From Pseudomonas allokribbensis (GTDB lineage Bacteria > Pseudomonadota > Gammaproteobacteria > Pseudomonadales > Pseudomonadaceae), in assembly GCF_014863605.1 (NCBI RefSeq), contig NZ_CP062252.1, forward strand, positions 4,473,001 through 4,537,000: DNA of 64,000 bases, written 5' to 3'. Numbering within the stretch: position 1 is the first letter of the stretch; each line of letters starts with the position of its first letter. Position numbers and translations under genes: made by a program. Shown piece after piece: positions 17,473-27,700 of the stretch. Below the pieces are notes generated by a model, which saw only the letters and a program-made list of their open reading frames with translations, searched no databases and was not told the origin of the DNA.

Positions 17473-18054
17473 ATGTCGACATTAGATGAAGAAGATCGCC
17501 GCGAATACTACCGTATCGAGGACACGATCGCACTGGAAATTAGGCCCCTGTCCGCTCCCGAAGCCGCAGGCCAGGAAGTGTTGCAGGATGCTTCCCCGCT
17601 GTTCAATCTGCTCAGCGAACTGCACCTGAGCGAATTCGAGTCGCAGCACCTGCTGCGCCAGATCAGTGAACGTGACCGCGCCATCGCCGCGTTCCTGAAA
17701 TCCCAGAACAAACGCATTGACCTGCTCAGCCAGGTGGTCGCCCTGACCGTGCTCGGCCACATCGGCGAGCCGCAGCCAGTGATCATCTCCGAGGGCGGCA
17801 TCGACTTTCAGTACCCGACCCCGATCGCCACCGGCGCCCACCTGTCGGTCAAACTGGTGCTGATGCCCCAGGCGCTTGGCCTGTTGCTGCGCGCCCGGGT
17901 GACCCATTGCGACCGCAAGGGCGACGGCTACGACATCGGCACCGAGTTCGAACACTTGACCGATGCCCAGCGCCAGTTGCTCGCCCGCTATATCTTGCAA
18001 AAGCAGGCACAGGAACGACGTCTGGCCCGCGAACAGAACGAATCAGGCATTTAA
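17473..18054 (+). CDS. PilZ-domain protein
   Basis: A 193-residue cytosolic protein. The RxxxR half of the c-di-GMP motif is present (R10-EYY-R14). The second half, normally D/NxSxxG, reads IISEGG near residue 100, with Ile in place of Asp/Asn, so dinucleotide binding may be weakened. The region between (about 45-90) is helical. The C-terminal 25 residues are highly charged (RYILQKQAQERRLAREQNES). It is followed after 13 bp by the glycerophosphodiesterase, so they form a two-gene operon. Corresponds by position to PA2989. Confidence 0.82.
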   Translation: MSTLDEEDRREYYRIEDTIALEIRPLSAPEAAGQEVLQDASPLFNLLSELHLSEFESQHLLRQISERDRAIAAFLKSQNKRIDLLSQVVALTVLGHIGEPQPVIISEGGIDFQYPTPIATGAHLSVKLVLMPQALGLLLRARVTHCDRKGDGYDIGTEFEHLTDAQRQLLARYILQKQAQERRLAREQNESGI

Positions 18055-18067
18055 TTAAGGAAGAACC

Positions 18068-18790
18068 GTGACCCTTATCTACGGCCACCGCGGCGCCAAG
18101 GGCGAAGCACCGGAAAACACCCTGACCAGTTTTCAGGAATGTCTCAAGCACGGCGTACGCCGTTGCGAACTGGACCTGCACCTGTCCAAGGACGGTGAGC
18201 TGATGGTCATCCACGACCCGACCCTCAAGCGCACCACCGAGCGCCGTGGCAAGGTGGTCGAGCACTCTGCTGCCGATCTGGTGACCTACGACGCCCGCAA
18301 GGGTGGCCCGGGCTGGATCAAGCCGTGTCCGATTCCGACGCTGGAAGCACTGTTCGAGCAATGTGATTTCGATCACTGGCAGCTCGAAGTCAAAAGCGCT
18401 TCGCGCACCCGCGCCGCGACCACCGTGCTGGCCATCCGTGAAATGGCGGTCAGGCACGGGCTGCTCGACAAGGTGACGATCACCTCGAGCTCAAGGGAAG
18501 TATTGAAAGCTGCGCTGGATCTGGTGCCTGACGTATCGCGCGGCCTGGTGGCCGAATACGCCTGGCTCGACCCGTTGAAGGTCGCTCAGAGTTATGGCTG
18601 CGAGATTCTCGCGTTGAACTGGACGCTGTGTACGCCGGAACGCCTGCAGAAGGCGCAGCGTCAGGGGCTGCACGTGTCGGTGTGGACCGTCAACGAGCCT
18701 GCGCTGATGCGCAGACTCGCCGACTTCGGCGTTGACAGCCTGATTACAGACTTTCCCGGTTTGGCCACTGCCACCCTTGGGAATAGCTGA
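18068..18790 (+). CDS. Glycerophosphodiester phosphodiesterase
   Basis: A 240-residue GDPD-family enzyme that hydrolyses glycerophosphodiesters (from phospholipid turnover) to glycerol 3-phosphate and an alcohol. Conserved sites: GHRGAKGEAPENTL (His7 and Arg8), ELDLHLSKDGELMVIHDPTL (metal-binding Glu and Asp, and the second His), and the C-terminal VWTVNEP and LITDFPG. No signal peptide, so cytosolic, UgpQ-like. The start is GTG 18068 with AAGGAAG eight bases before. It appears cotranscribed with the PilZ gene. Confidence 0.92.
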   Translation: MTLIYGHRGAKGEAPENTLTSFQECLKHGVRRCELDLHLSKDGELMVIHDPTLKRTTERRGKVVEHSAADLVTYDARKGGPGWIKPCPIPTLEALFEQCDFDHWQLEVKSASRTRAATTVLAIREMAVRHGLLDKVTITSSSREVLKAALDLVPDVSRGLVAEYAWLDPLKVAQSYGCEILALNWTLCTPERLQKAQRQGLHVSVWTVNEPALMRRLADFGVDSLITDFPGLATATLGNS

Positions 18791-18801
18791 AATCGGTCTC
18801 C

Positions 18802-18826
18802 CCGGCCGGCTCAGGCCACCGGCCGG
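18802..18826. terminator. GC-rich hairpin between the phosphodiesterase gene and sthA
   Basis: CCGGCCGG occurs twice (18802-18809, 18819-18826) and pairs with itself around a 9-base loop between two convergent genes. No T-run follows directly on either strand, so termination is only a guess. Confidence 0.35.
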
Positions 18827-18832
18827 AGCCCG

Positions 18833-20227
18833 TCAAAAAAGCCGGTTGAGGCCGTCGTACGCCGCTACCCGATAGGCTTCGGCCATGGTCGGGTAGTTGA
18901 ACGTGGTGTTGACGAAGTACTTCAGGGTATTCAGCTCACCCGGCTGGTTCATGATCGCCTGACCGATGTGCACGATCTCCGATGCCTGATAACCGAAGCA
19001 GTGAACGCCCAGCACTTCCAGGGTTTCACGGTGGAACAGGATCTTCAGCATGCCTTGCGGCTCGCCGGCGATCTGCGCACGCGCCATGCTCTTGAAGAAC
19101 GCCTTGCCCACTTCGTACGGCACTTTGGCCTGGGTCAGTTCCTGCTCGTTCTTGCCGATCGAGCTGATCTCCGGAATGGTGTAGATGCCGGTCGGCACGT
19201 CATTCACGAAGCGCCAGCTGCCATTGTCGACGATGCTGCCGGCCGCCGAGCGACCCTGGTCGTGGGCGGCACTGGCCAGGCTCGGCCAGCCGATCACGTC
19301 ACCGGCACCGTAGATGTTCGGCACACAGGTGCGGTAGGCCTCATCCACTTCGATCTGGCCACGACTGTTGACCTTGACGCCGATGTTTTCCAGACCCAAC
19401 TGATCGGTGTTGCCGGTCCGGCCGTTGCACCAGAGCAAGGCATCGGCCTTGATCTTCTTGCCGGACTTCAGGTGCAGGATCACGCCGTTGTCCACGCCTT
19501 CGACGCGGTCGTAGTCTTCGTTGTGGCGCACGGTGATGTTGTTGTTGCTGAAGTGGTAGCTCAACGCCTGGGAAATTTCCGAGTCGAGGAAGCTCAGCAA
19601 CTGACCACGGTTGTCCACCAGCTCGACCAGAACACCCAGACCGCTGAAGATCGACGCGTATTCGCAACCGATCACGCCGGCACCGTAAACGATCAGTTTG
19701 CGCGGGGTGTGGCCGAGGCTGAGGATGGTGTCGCTATCGTAGATACGCGGGTGGTGGAAATCGATGTCCGCCGGGCGATAAGGACGCGAGCCGGTGGCGA
19801 TGATGATGTGCTTGGCCACCAGCTTTTCGACCACGCCGTTGGCGCAGACCACTTCGATGGTCTGCTCGTCGGCGAAGCTGCCGGTGCCGAAGAACACGTC
19901 GACGCGGTTACGGGCATAGTAGCCGGTACGCGAAGCGACTTGTTTGGAGATGACTTTCTCGGCGCTTTTCAACACGTCCGGGAAGGAGAACCAGCGCGGC
20001 TCACCGATCGCACGGAACATCGGATTGGTGTTGAACTGCATGATCTGCCGCACCGAGTGACGCAAGGCCTTGGACGGGATGGTGCCCAGGTGGGTGCAGT
20101 TACCGCCGACCTGACGACGGCTGTCGACCATCGCCACCTTGCGCCCTGCTTTGGCGGCGTTCATTGCCGCGCCTTCTCCCGCCGGGCCGGAACCCAATAC
20201 CACCACGTCGTAGTTGTAGACAGCCAT
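18833..20227 (-). CDS. sthA: Soluble pyridine nucleotide transhydrogenase
   Basis: A 464-residue FAD flavoprotein that moves reducing equivalents between NADPH and NADH. N-terminal FAD fingerprint [20 protein letters not shown]; the region equivalent to the redox-active CxxxxC of lipoamide dehydrogenases reads C44-THLG-T49, with the second Cys replaced by Thr, the hallmark of SthA. The NAD(P)-binding site is [15 protein letters not shown] (about residues 181-195), and the C-terminal dimerisation domain ends [13 protein letters not shown]. Confidence 0.96.
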   Translation of the reverse strand: MAVYNYDVVVLGSGPAGEGAAMNAAKAGRKVAMVDSRRQVGGNCTHLGTIPSKALRHSVRQIMQFNTNPMFRAIGEPRWFSFPDVLKSAEKVISKQVASRTGYYARNRVDVFFGTGSFADEQTIEVVCANGVVEKLVAKHIIIATGSRPYRPADIDFHHPRIYDSDTILSLGHTPRKLIVYGAGVIGCEYASIFSGLGVLVELVDNRGQLLSFLDSEISQALSYHFSNNNITVRHNEDYDRVEGVDNGVILHLKSGKKIKADALLWCNGRTGNTDQLGLENIGVKVNSRGQIEVDEAYRTCVPNIYGAGDVIGWPSLASAAHDQGRSAAGSIVDNGSWRFVNDVPTGIYTIPEISSIGKNEQELTQAKVPYEVGKAFFKSMARAQIAGEPQGMLKILFHRETLEVLGVHCFGYQASEIVHIGQAIMNQPGELNTLKYFVNTTFNYPTMAEAYRVAAYDGLNRLF

Positions 20228-20424
20228 GCGTACTCCTCAGAACAGGCCGCGGTGCCAGCAGCACCGGCGGCTAAATCACGCCGAACGGCGGCGCGAAGGA
20301 ACAATTGGGGGCCAGTAGAAAACCCGGACACAGTCTATAGAAGCGTCAACGCCGCGCACATTAACCCTTGGTCGCGTCGTAGGCTACTTTTGCCTGCACT
20401 ACAACGCCAGTTTTCGTACTGTCT

Positions 20425-21441
20425 TCAGTCAACTTTTGCGCCACTGAGCCGCTCGAAAGCCTGACTGGTGCGGGTGACGAAACCTGTATCGGCACGAATC
20501 ACAAAGAATGCACCAATGTCGTGTTTTTCGGCATAGTCCCAGGCCCTTTCCGGCCCGAGAATCAGCAACAGTGTCGATAGTCCATCGGCCATCAACGCTG
20601 AAGGATGAATTACCGTGACCGACGCCAGATCGTGTAGGACCGGCGCCCCGGTGCGGGCATCGAAGGTGTGGGAATAGCGCCGGCCATCCTGCTGAAAATA
20701 GTTGCGGTAGTCGCCGGACGTGGAGAGGCCATAGCCATCGACGTTGATGACGCGCTCCGCCACCTGCTGATCGTCACGGGGTTCTTCCAATGCGATGCGC
20801 CATGGCGAGCCATCGAGTTTCTTGCCGGACGCCTTGAGCTCGCCCGTGGCTTCGGCGAGGTAATCATGAATGCCCATGGCATCGAGCCGCGCGGCAATGG
20901 TGTCGACCGCATACCCGGCAGCGATGCTGTTGAAATCGACCTCGACCGCCGCGTCCTTGCATAACTGGTCGCCATCGACACGCAGATGCCGGTAGCCCAC
21001 CCGTTTCTGCACTTCAGCCAGCGCCGCCTCGCTCGGGACTTTTTCCTCACGCCCCTGCGGACCGAATCCCCAGAGATTGAGCAGTGGCTCCACCGTCAGG
21101 TCGTAGGAACCTTCGCTTTGTTGCGACAGCTGCTCACCAACCCTGACCAATTCGAGGATCGGCGCCGGCATGGTCTGACAACGGTCGGCGGGCAATGCGT
21201 TGAAGCGCGAAATATCGGAGTCCGCGCGGTAGGTGGACATTTGCTGGTCGACGTCGGCGAGGATCTTCTCGACTTCGACGCGGACATCCTGAGGGGCAGG
21301 CAGATTGGCGCGGCGCACGTACTTGATCGAATAAGCGCTGCCCATGGTCGGGCCGCCGAAGCTCTCCATCGAGTCGCCGGAGCCGCAGCCGGACAAAACG
21401 CCGAGAAGAATCACGAAAACCACCCATCGTCCAGTTAACAA
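20425..21441 (-). CDS. apbE: FAD:protein FMN transferase (ApbE lipoprotein)
   Basis: A 338-residue periplasmic enzyme that attaches FMN covalently to threonine residues of target flavoproteins such as NqrB, NqrC and RnfG. Core motifs: GPTMGSAYSIKY near the N-terminus, VDFNSIAAGYAVDTIA, and GYGLSTSGDYRNYF with YSHTFDARTGAP. I prefer TTG 21441 as start: GGAG lies eight bases before it and it gives a short lipoprotein signal (VILLGVLSGC, lipid-modified Cys19). An ATG at 21474 is in frame but has no ribosome binding site. In P. aeruginosa apbE sits next to nqr; here no nqr gene is adjacent. Confidence 0.88.
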   Translation of the reverse strand: MLTGRWVVFVILLGVLSGCGSGDSMESFGGPTMGSAYSIKYVRRANLPAPQDVRVEVEKILADVDQQMSTYRADSDISRFNALPADRCQTMPAPILELVRVGEQLSQQSEGSYDLTVEPLLNLWGFGPQGREEKVPSEAALAEVQKRVGYRHLRVDGDQLCKDAAVEVDFNSIAAGYAVDTIAARLDAMGIHDYLAEATGELKASGKKLDGSPWRIALEEPRDDQQVAERVINVDGYGLSTSGDYRNYFQQDGRRYSHTFDARTGAPVLHDLASVTVIHPSALMADGLSTLLLILGPERAWDYAEKHDIGAFFVIRADTGFVTRTSQAFERLSGAKVD

Positions 21442-21549
21442 TTCTTCATCTCCGAGCAAAACCGAGCCCGCCATTATGACCACAGAGCCCGCTAGCTCCC
21501 AAACGGATGCAACGCTTTCATACAAAATCAAAAAAGTGAGTACCTGAAC

Positions 21550-22842
21550 ATGTCCTCCACCACGGGCAAAGGCAAAGCGATTTTTCGCGTTGTCAGCGGC
21601 AATTTTCTCGAAATGTTCGACTTCATGGTCTATGGCTTCTACGCCGTGGCCATCTCCAAGACCTTCTTCCCCACCGACAGCGCCTTCGCCTCCCTGATGC
21701 TCGCACTGGCGACGTTCGGCGCAGGCTTCCTGATGCGTCCATTGGGGGCGATTTTCCTCGGTGCCTACATTGACCGTCACGGCCGTCGCAAAGGCCTGAT
21801 CATCACCCTCGCACTGATGGCGGCCGGTACGGTGCTGATCGCCTGCGTGCCGGGGTACGCCACCCTCGGTGTTGCCGCGCCGCTGATCGTGCTGTTCGGC
21901 CGATTGCTCCAGGGCTTCTCGGCCGGCGTGGAACTGGGCGGTGTGTCGGTGTACCTGTCAGAGATCGCCACGCCTGGCCGCAAGGGTTTCTTCGTCAGTT
22001 GGCAGTCCGCCAGCCAGCAAGCGGCGGTGGTATTCGCCGGTCTGCTCGGCGTCGGCCTCAACCACTGGCTGAGCCCGGAACAGATGGGCGACTGGGGCTG
22101 GCGTGTGCCGTTCCTGATCGGCTGCATGATCGTTCCGGTGATCTTCGTCATTCGTCGTTCCCTGGAGGAAACGCCGGAATTCCAGGCACGTAAACACCGC
22201 CCTACCCTGCAGGAAATCGTCCGCTCGATTGGTCAGAACTTCGGCATTGTCATCGCCGGTATGGCACTGGTGGTCATGACCACCGTGTCGTTTTACCTGA
22301 TCACCGCCTACACCCCGACCTTCGGCAAGGCGGAACTGCACCTGTCGGACTTCGATGCGTTGCTGGTGACGGTGTGCATCGGACTGTCGAACTTCTTCTG
22401 GCTGCCGGTGATGGGCGCACTGTCTGACAAGATCGGTCGCAAACCCCTGCTGCTGGCGGCGACGATTCTGGCAATCCTGACCGCTTACCCGGCGCTGTCG
22501 TGGCTGGTGGCGAACCCGAGCTTCAGCCATCTGCTGATCGTCGAGCTGTGGCTGTCGTTCCTGTACGGCTCGTACAACGGCGCGATGGTGGTGGCGCTGA
22601 CCGAAATCATGCCGGTAGAAGTTCGTACGACCGGCTTCTCGCTGGCCTACAGCCTGGCGACCGCGACCTTCGGTGGATTCACGCCAGCCGCCTGCACTTA
22701 CCTGATTCATGTGCTGGACAACAAGGCGGCGCCGGGGATCTGGCTGAGCGGCGCAGCGGTGCTGGGGTTGATCGCGACATTGGTGCTGTTCCATGGCAAC
22801 AAGCACGAACTGCGCACGGCACAAGCGGCTATCCCCAACTGA
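21550..22842 (+). CDS. MFS citrate/tricarboxylate-proton symporter (CitA/TcuC-like)
   Basis: A 430-residue inner-membrane transporter with 12 predicted helices, of the metabolite:H+ symporter family. Signatures are [20 protein letters not shown] in helix 1 (typical of citrate/tricarballylate carriers), [20 protein letters not shown] between helices 2 and 3, and the matching [13 protein letters not shown] between 8 and 9. Substrate by resemblance: citrate or a related tricarboxylate. It stands alone between apbE and gap, the place where P. aeruginosa carries the Na+-NQR operon (from memory). A strong terminator follows. Confidence 0.85.
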   Translation: MSSTTGKGKAIFRVVSGNFLEMFDFMVYGFYAVAISKTFFPTDSAFASLMLALATFGAGFLMRPLGAIFLGAYIDRHGRRKGLIITLALMAAGTVLIACVPGYATLGVAAPLIVLFGRLLQGFSAGVELGGVSVYLSEIATPGRKGFFVSWQSASQQAAVVFAGLLGVGLNHWLSPEQMGDWGWRVPFLIGCMIVPVIFVIRRSLEETPEFQARKHRPTLQEIVRSIGQNFGIVIAGMALVVMTTVSFYLITAYTPTFGKAELHLSDFDALLVTVCIGLSNFFWLPVMGALSDKIGRKPLLLAATILAILTAYPALSWLVANPSFSHLLIVELWLSFLYGSYNGAMVVALTEIMPVEVRTTGFSLAYSLATATFGGFTPAACTYLIHVLDNKAAPGIWLSGAAVLGLIATLVLFHGNKHELRTAQAAIPN

Positions 22843-22860
22843 CCTGAATCGCGCACAAAC

Positions 22861-22891
22861 AAAAACGCCCCGACCAAAGTCGGGGCGTTTT
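22861..22891. terminator. Bidirectional terminator between the MFS gene and gap
   Basis: CGCCCCGAC (22866-22874) and GTCGGGGCG (22879-22887) around CAAA, with A5 on the left and T4 on the right; serves two convergent genes. Confidence 0.92.
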
Positions 22892-22907
22892 CATTTGCAG
22901 CTAAGGC

Positions 22908-24356
22908 TTAGCGCGGGAAGGCTGGCGGGTTTACACCGGCCATGTCTTCCATCACGCGGATCACCTGGCAGCTGTAACCGAACTCGTTGTCGTACCAGAC
23001 GTACAGAACAACGCGGTTATCCTGGGTGATGGTCGCTTCAGCGTCGACAACACCGGCGTAGCGCGAGCCAACGAAGTCGGTCGAAACCACTTCCTGGGAA
23101 TTGACGAAGTCGATTTGCTTGTGCAGATCGGAGTGCAGCGCCATGTAGCGCAGGTACTCGTTCATCTCTTCACGGGTAGCGGCTTTCTCAAGGTTCAGGT
23201 TGAGAATGGCCATCGACACGTTTGGCGTCGGAACACGGATCGCGTTACCGGTCAGCTTGCCGGCCAGCTCAGGCAGGGCCTTGGCAGCAGCGGTGGCAGC
23301 ACCGGTCTCGGTGATTACCATGTTCAGCGCGGCGCTACGACCACGGCGATCGCCCTTGTGGAAGTTGTCGATCAGGTTCTGGTCGTTGGTGTACGAGTGA
23401 ACGGTTTCGACGTGGCCGTTGACGATGCCAAACTTGTCATTCACGGCTTTCAGCACCGGCACGATGGCGTTGGTGGTGCAGGAAGCAGCGGACACGATCT
23501 TGTCGTCAGCAGTGATTTCGCTGTGGTTGATACCGTGAACGATGTTCTTCAGCTTGCCTTTGCCAGGCGCGGTCAGAACAACGCGGTCGATACCCGGGCA
23601 CTGCAAGTGCTGACCCAGGCCATCGGCATCACGCCATACACCGGTGTTGTCCACCAGCAGCGCATCTTTGATGCCGTACTGGGTGTAGTCCACTTCGGTA
23701 GGGTTTTTCGCGTAGATAACCTGAATCAGGTTGCCGTTGGCGGTGATGGTGTTGTTTTCTTCGTCGATGGTGATGGTGCCGTTGAACGAACCGTGCACCG
23801 AATCGCGACGCAGCAGGCTGGCGCGTTTGGTCAGGTCGTTTTCGGCGCCTTTGCGCACCACGATGGCACGCAGACGCAGGCCGTCGCCGCCACCGGTTTT
23901 TTCGATCAGGATGCGCGCCAGCAGACGGCCGATACGACCGAAGCCGTAAAGCACAACGTCAGTGCCTTTGCGGGCCGAAGCGTTCTGCTGGCCAACCACG
24001 TCAGCCATTTCTTCACGAACGAATTGCTCGGCGGTACGGCCGTTGCCTTCGTTGCGGAATTTGAACGCCAACTTGCCCAGGTCCACCGAAGCCGCGCCGA
24101 GCTTGAGCTCGCTCATGGCCTTCAGCAGAGGGAATGTTTCGTGGACGGAGAGTTCGCTATCGTCGGAAGAACGATGGCGAGCAAAGCGGTGAGCTTTGAG
24201 AATCGCGATGACAGACTGGTTGATCAGGCTGCGGCCATAGATCGAGCTCACCACGTTGTTATTGCGGTAGAGCTGACCGATAAGCGGAATCATCGCTTCT
24301 GCGAGTGCTTCACGGTCGATCCATTCACCAAGACACTGGTCGGGCTTCTGAGTCAC
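22908..24356 (-). CDS. gap: Glyceraldehyde-3-phosphate dehydrogenase, long N-terminal form
   Basis: About 482 residues. Residues 1 to about 125 are an extension not found in classical 330-residue GapDH (it contains LIGQLYRNNNVVSSIYGRSL). After it come the NAD(P)-binding GFGRIGRLLARIL, the catalytic cysteine in SAASCTTNAIVPVLKAV, and YDNEFGYSCQVIRVMEDMAG. I prefer GTG 24356 with AAGG five bases upstream; an ATG at 24371 in frame lacks a binding site. A sigma70-type promoter lies about 40-70 bp upstream. This gapB-like isoform probably works in the gluconeogenic direction in pseudomonads; that role is inferred. Confidence 0.92.
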   Translation of the reverse strand: MTQKPDQCLGEWIDREALAEAMIPLIGQLYRNNNVVSSIYGRSLINQSVIAILKAHRFARHRSSDDSELSVHETFPLLKAMSELKLGAASVDLGKLAFKFRNEGNGRTAEQFVREEMADVVGQQNASARKGTDVVLYGFGRIGRLLARILIEKTGGGDGLRLRAIVVRKGAENDLTKRASLLRRDSVHGSFNGTITIDEENNTITANGNLIQVIYAKNPTEVDYTQYGIKDALLVDNTGVWRDADGLGQHLQCPGIDRVVLTAPGKGKLKNIVHGINHSEITADDKIVSAASCTTNAIVPVLKAVNDKFGIVNGHVETVHSYTNDQNLIDNFHKGDRRGRSAALNMVITETGAATAAAKALPELAGKLTGNAIRVPTPNVSMAILNLNLEKAATREEMNEYLRYMALHSDLHKQIDFVNSQEVVSTDFVGSRYAGVVDAEATITQDNRVVLYVWYDNEFGYSCQVIRVMEDMAGVNPPAFPR

Positions 24357-24395
24357 GGGAACCTTCCACATGTAGGGGCAGAAAAAAGGGGCTAC

Positions 24396-24424
24396 ATTAT
24401 GCCGCCGAGAAGCTCTCGTAGCAA
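24396..24424 (-). promoter_or_regulatory. Predicted sigma70 promoter of gap
   Basis: On the minus strand TTGCTA (24424-24419), 17-bp spacer, CATAAT (24401-24396). The predicted start near 24389 leaves a leader of about 33 nt to the GTG codon. Confidence 0.55.
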
Positions 24425-24658
24425 TGCGCGCTTGTCGCGCAAACGGTAACAAAATTCCGTCCAAAAAAATAACGCTCTCCGCCAGCCCAGTAAAACCGGG
24501 GCTTTCAGCGCAGTCAGTTTTTCGACGACTGTTAGACGATGTCTGTAACCCTCCGTAACACCGCCCACTTTCGGCACTACATAATCGTCAAAAAAGTGCT
24601 CGTTTTTATGGTTACCACTACATTTCGCTGAAACAGCGCAGATAGACGCAGTCTGCAA

Positions 24659-24688
24659 CTGACAGGCGGCACCGGACGCCGCTACAAT
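24659..24688 (+). promoter_or_regulatory. Predicted sigma70 promoter of mfd
   Basis: CTGACA (24659-24664), 18-bp spacer, TACAAT (24683-24688), 38 bp before the mfd start codon. Both hexamers are one mismatch from consensus. Confidence 0.55.
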
Positions 24689-24725
24689 TACCGACTTTGT
24701 CGCAACGCCTGGAGCTCAACCTTCC

Positions 24726-27700
24726 GTGCCTGTTCTGCGTCTACCGCTTCTCCCTGCCGCGGCAGGTAAACAGCATTGGGGCAATCTGCCCGGTGCCGCC
24801 CTGAGCCTGGCCATTGCCGAGGCTGCCAGCGCTGCCAAGCGCTTCACGTTGCTACTGACCGCCGACAGCCAGAGTGCCGAACGGCTGGAGCAGGAGCTGA
24901 GCTTCTTCGCCCCGGATTTGCCCGTTCTGCATTTTCCCGACTGGGAAACCCTGCCCTACGACCTGTTCTCGCCGCACCAGGACATCATCTCCCAGCGCAT
25001 CGCCAGCCTTTATAGACTGCCGGAACTGGAACATGGCGTGCTGGTGGTGCCGATCACCACGGCCCTGCATCGTCTGGCGCCGACCAAGTTCCTGCTCGGC
25101 AGCAGCCTGGTGCTGGATGTCGGGCAGAAGCTCGACGTCGAGCAAATGCGCTCGCGGCTCGAAGCCAGCGGCTATCGCTACGTCGACACGGTTTACGAAC
25201 ACGGCGAATTCACCGTACGCGGTGCACTGATCGACCTGTTCCCGATGGGCAGCAAACTGCCGTATCGCATCGATCTGTTCGACGACGAAATCGAAACCTT
25301 GCGCACCTTCGACCCGGAAAACCAGCGCTCCATCGACAAGGTCGATTCGGTCAAACTGCTGCCGGCCAAGGAGTTCCCGCTGCAGAAGGATGCGGTCACC
25401 CGCTTCAAGGCGCGCTTTCGCGAGCGTTTCGACGTCGACTTCCGACGCTGCCCGATCTTCCAGGATCTGAGCAGCGGCATTACGCCGGCCGGTATCGAGT
25501 ACTACCTGCCGCTGTTCTTCGAAGAGACCTCGACCCTGTTCGACTACCTGCCCCAAGACACCCAGGTGTTCTCGCTGCCGGGCATCGAGCAAGCGGCGGA
25601 AAACTTCTGGAACGACGTGCGCAACCGGTATGAAGAACGCCGCGTCGATCCATCGCGTCCTTTATTGCCGCCAGCCGAACTGTTCCTGCCGGTAGAAGAC
25701 TGCTTTGCCCGCCTGAAGAACTGGCCGCGAGTGGTTGCCAGTCAACAGGACGTGGAAACCGGTGCCGGCCGCGAACGCTTCCCGGCGCAGGCCTTGCCGA
25801 ATCTGGCGATCGAAGCCAAGGCCACGCAACCGCTGGCCGCGCTTTCCGCCTTCCTCGACGAATTCCCGGGGCGCGTGCTGTTCACCGCCGAATCCGCCGG
25901 CCGTCGCGAAGTGCTGCTGGAATTGCTGGAACGCTTGAAGCTGCGCCCGAAAACCGTCGACAGCTGGCCGGACTTCGTCGCGAGCAAGGATCGCCTGGCG
26001 ATCACCATCGCCCCGCTCGACGAAGGCCTGATGCTGGATGACCCGGCGCTGGCACTGGTCGCGGAAAGTCCGCTGTTCGGCCAACGCGTGATGCAGCGTC
26101 GCCGCCGCGAAAAACGCGCCGACGCCAACAACGACGCGGTGATCAAGAACCTCACCGAGCTGCGCGAAGGTGCGCCGGTGGTGCACATCGACCACGGTGT
26201 CGGTCGCTATCTCGGCCTGACGATTCTGGAAATCGACAATCAGGCCGCAGAATTCCTGACCCTCGAATACGCCGAGAACGCCAAGCTCTACGTGCCGGTG
26301 GCCAACCTGCATTTGATCGCCCGTTACACCGGCAGCGATGATGCACTGGCGCCGCTGCACCGCCTCGGCTCCGAGACCTGGCAGAAGGCCAAGCGCAAGG
26401 CTGCCGAGCAAGTCCGCGACGTGGCTGCCGAACTGCTCGACATCTATGCCCGTCGTGCTGCCCGCGAGGGTTACGCGTTTGCCGATCCGAAAGCCGACTA
26501 CGCAACCTTCAGCGCCGGTTTCCCGTTCGAGGAAACCCCGGACCAGCAGTCCACCATCGAAGCCGTGCGCGAAGACATGCTCGCGCCGAAACCGATGGAT
26601 CGACTGGTCTGCGGCGACGTCGGTTTCGGCAAGACCGAAGTGGCCATGCGCGCCGCGTTCATCGCCGTGCACGGCGGCAAGCAAGTGGCGATCCTGGTGC
26701 CGACCACCCTGCTCGCCCAGCAGCACTACAACAGCTTCCGCGACCGCTTCGCCGACTGGCCGGTGACCGTGGAAGTGATGAGCCGCTTCAAGTCGACCAA
26801 GGAAGTGAACGCTGCGGTGGCCGAGCTGGCCGAAGGCAACATCGACATCGTCATCGGCACCCACAAGCTGCTGCAGGATGATGTCAAGATCAAAAACCTC
26901 GGGCTGGTGATCATCGACGAAGAACACCGTTTCGGCGTCCGTCAAAAAGAACAGCTCAAGGCCCTGCGCAGCGAAGTCGATATCCTCACGCTGACCGCCA
27001 CGCCGATTCCGCGCACGCTGAACATGGCGGTGTCGGGCATGCGCGATCTGTCGATTATCGCCACACCGCCGGCGCGACGCCTGTCGGTGCGCACCTTCGT
27101 CATGGAGCAGAACAAGAGCACGGTCAAAGAAGCCTTGCTGCGTGAGCTGCTGCGCGGCGGCCAAGTCTATTACCTGCACAACGATGTGAAGACCATCGAG
27201 AAATGCGCCGCCGAACTGGCCGAACTGGTGCCGGAAGCGCGAATCGGCATCGGCCACGGGCAGATGCGCGAACGCGAACTCGAGCAGGTGATGAGCGACT
27301 TCTACCACAAGCGCTTCAACGTGCTGATCGCCTCGACCATCATCGAGACCGGCATCGACGTGCCGAGCGCCAACACCATCATCATCGAGCGCGCCGACAA
27401 GTTCGGCCTGGCGCAGCTGCACCAGTTGCGCGGGCGTGTTGGCCGCAGTCACCACCAGGCTTACGCCTACCTGCTGACTCCGCCACGCCAGCAGATCACC
27501 GGTGATGCGGAAAAGCGCCTGGAGGCGATTGCCAATACTCAGGATCTGGGCGCGGGCTTCGTGCTCGCGACCAACGACCTGGAAATCCGTGGCGCCGGCG
27601 AACTGCTGGGCGACGGACAGAGCGGGCAGATTCAGGCGGTCGGCTTCACGCTGTACATGGAAATGCTCGAGCGCGCGGTGAAATCGATCCGCAAGGGCGA

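Noticed and set aside
21442..21780. N-terminal extension of the apbE frame (about 113 extra codons)
   Set aside because: It is antisense to the start of the MFS gene and has no similarity to ApbE; a TTG start with Shine-Dalgarno and lipobox explains the gene better.
24372..24725. HexR-type operator (TTGT-N7/8-ACAA) between gap and mfd
   Set aside because: Only a partial TTGT with AAAC five bases later is present; it does not meet the consensus.
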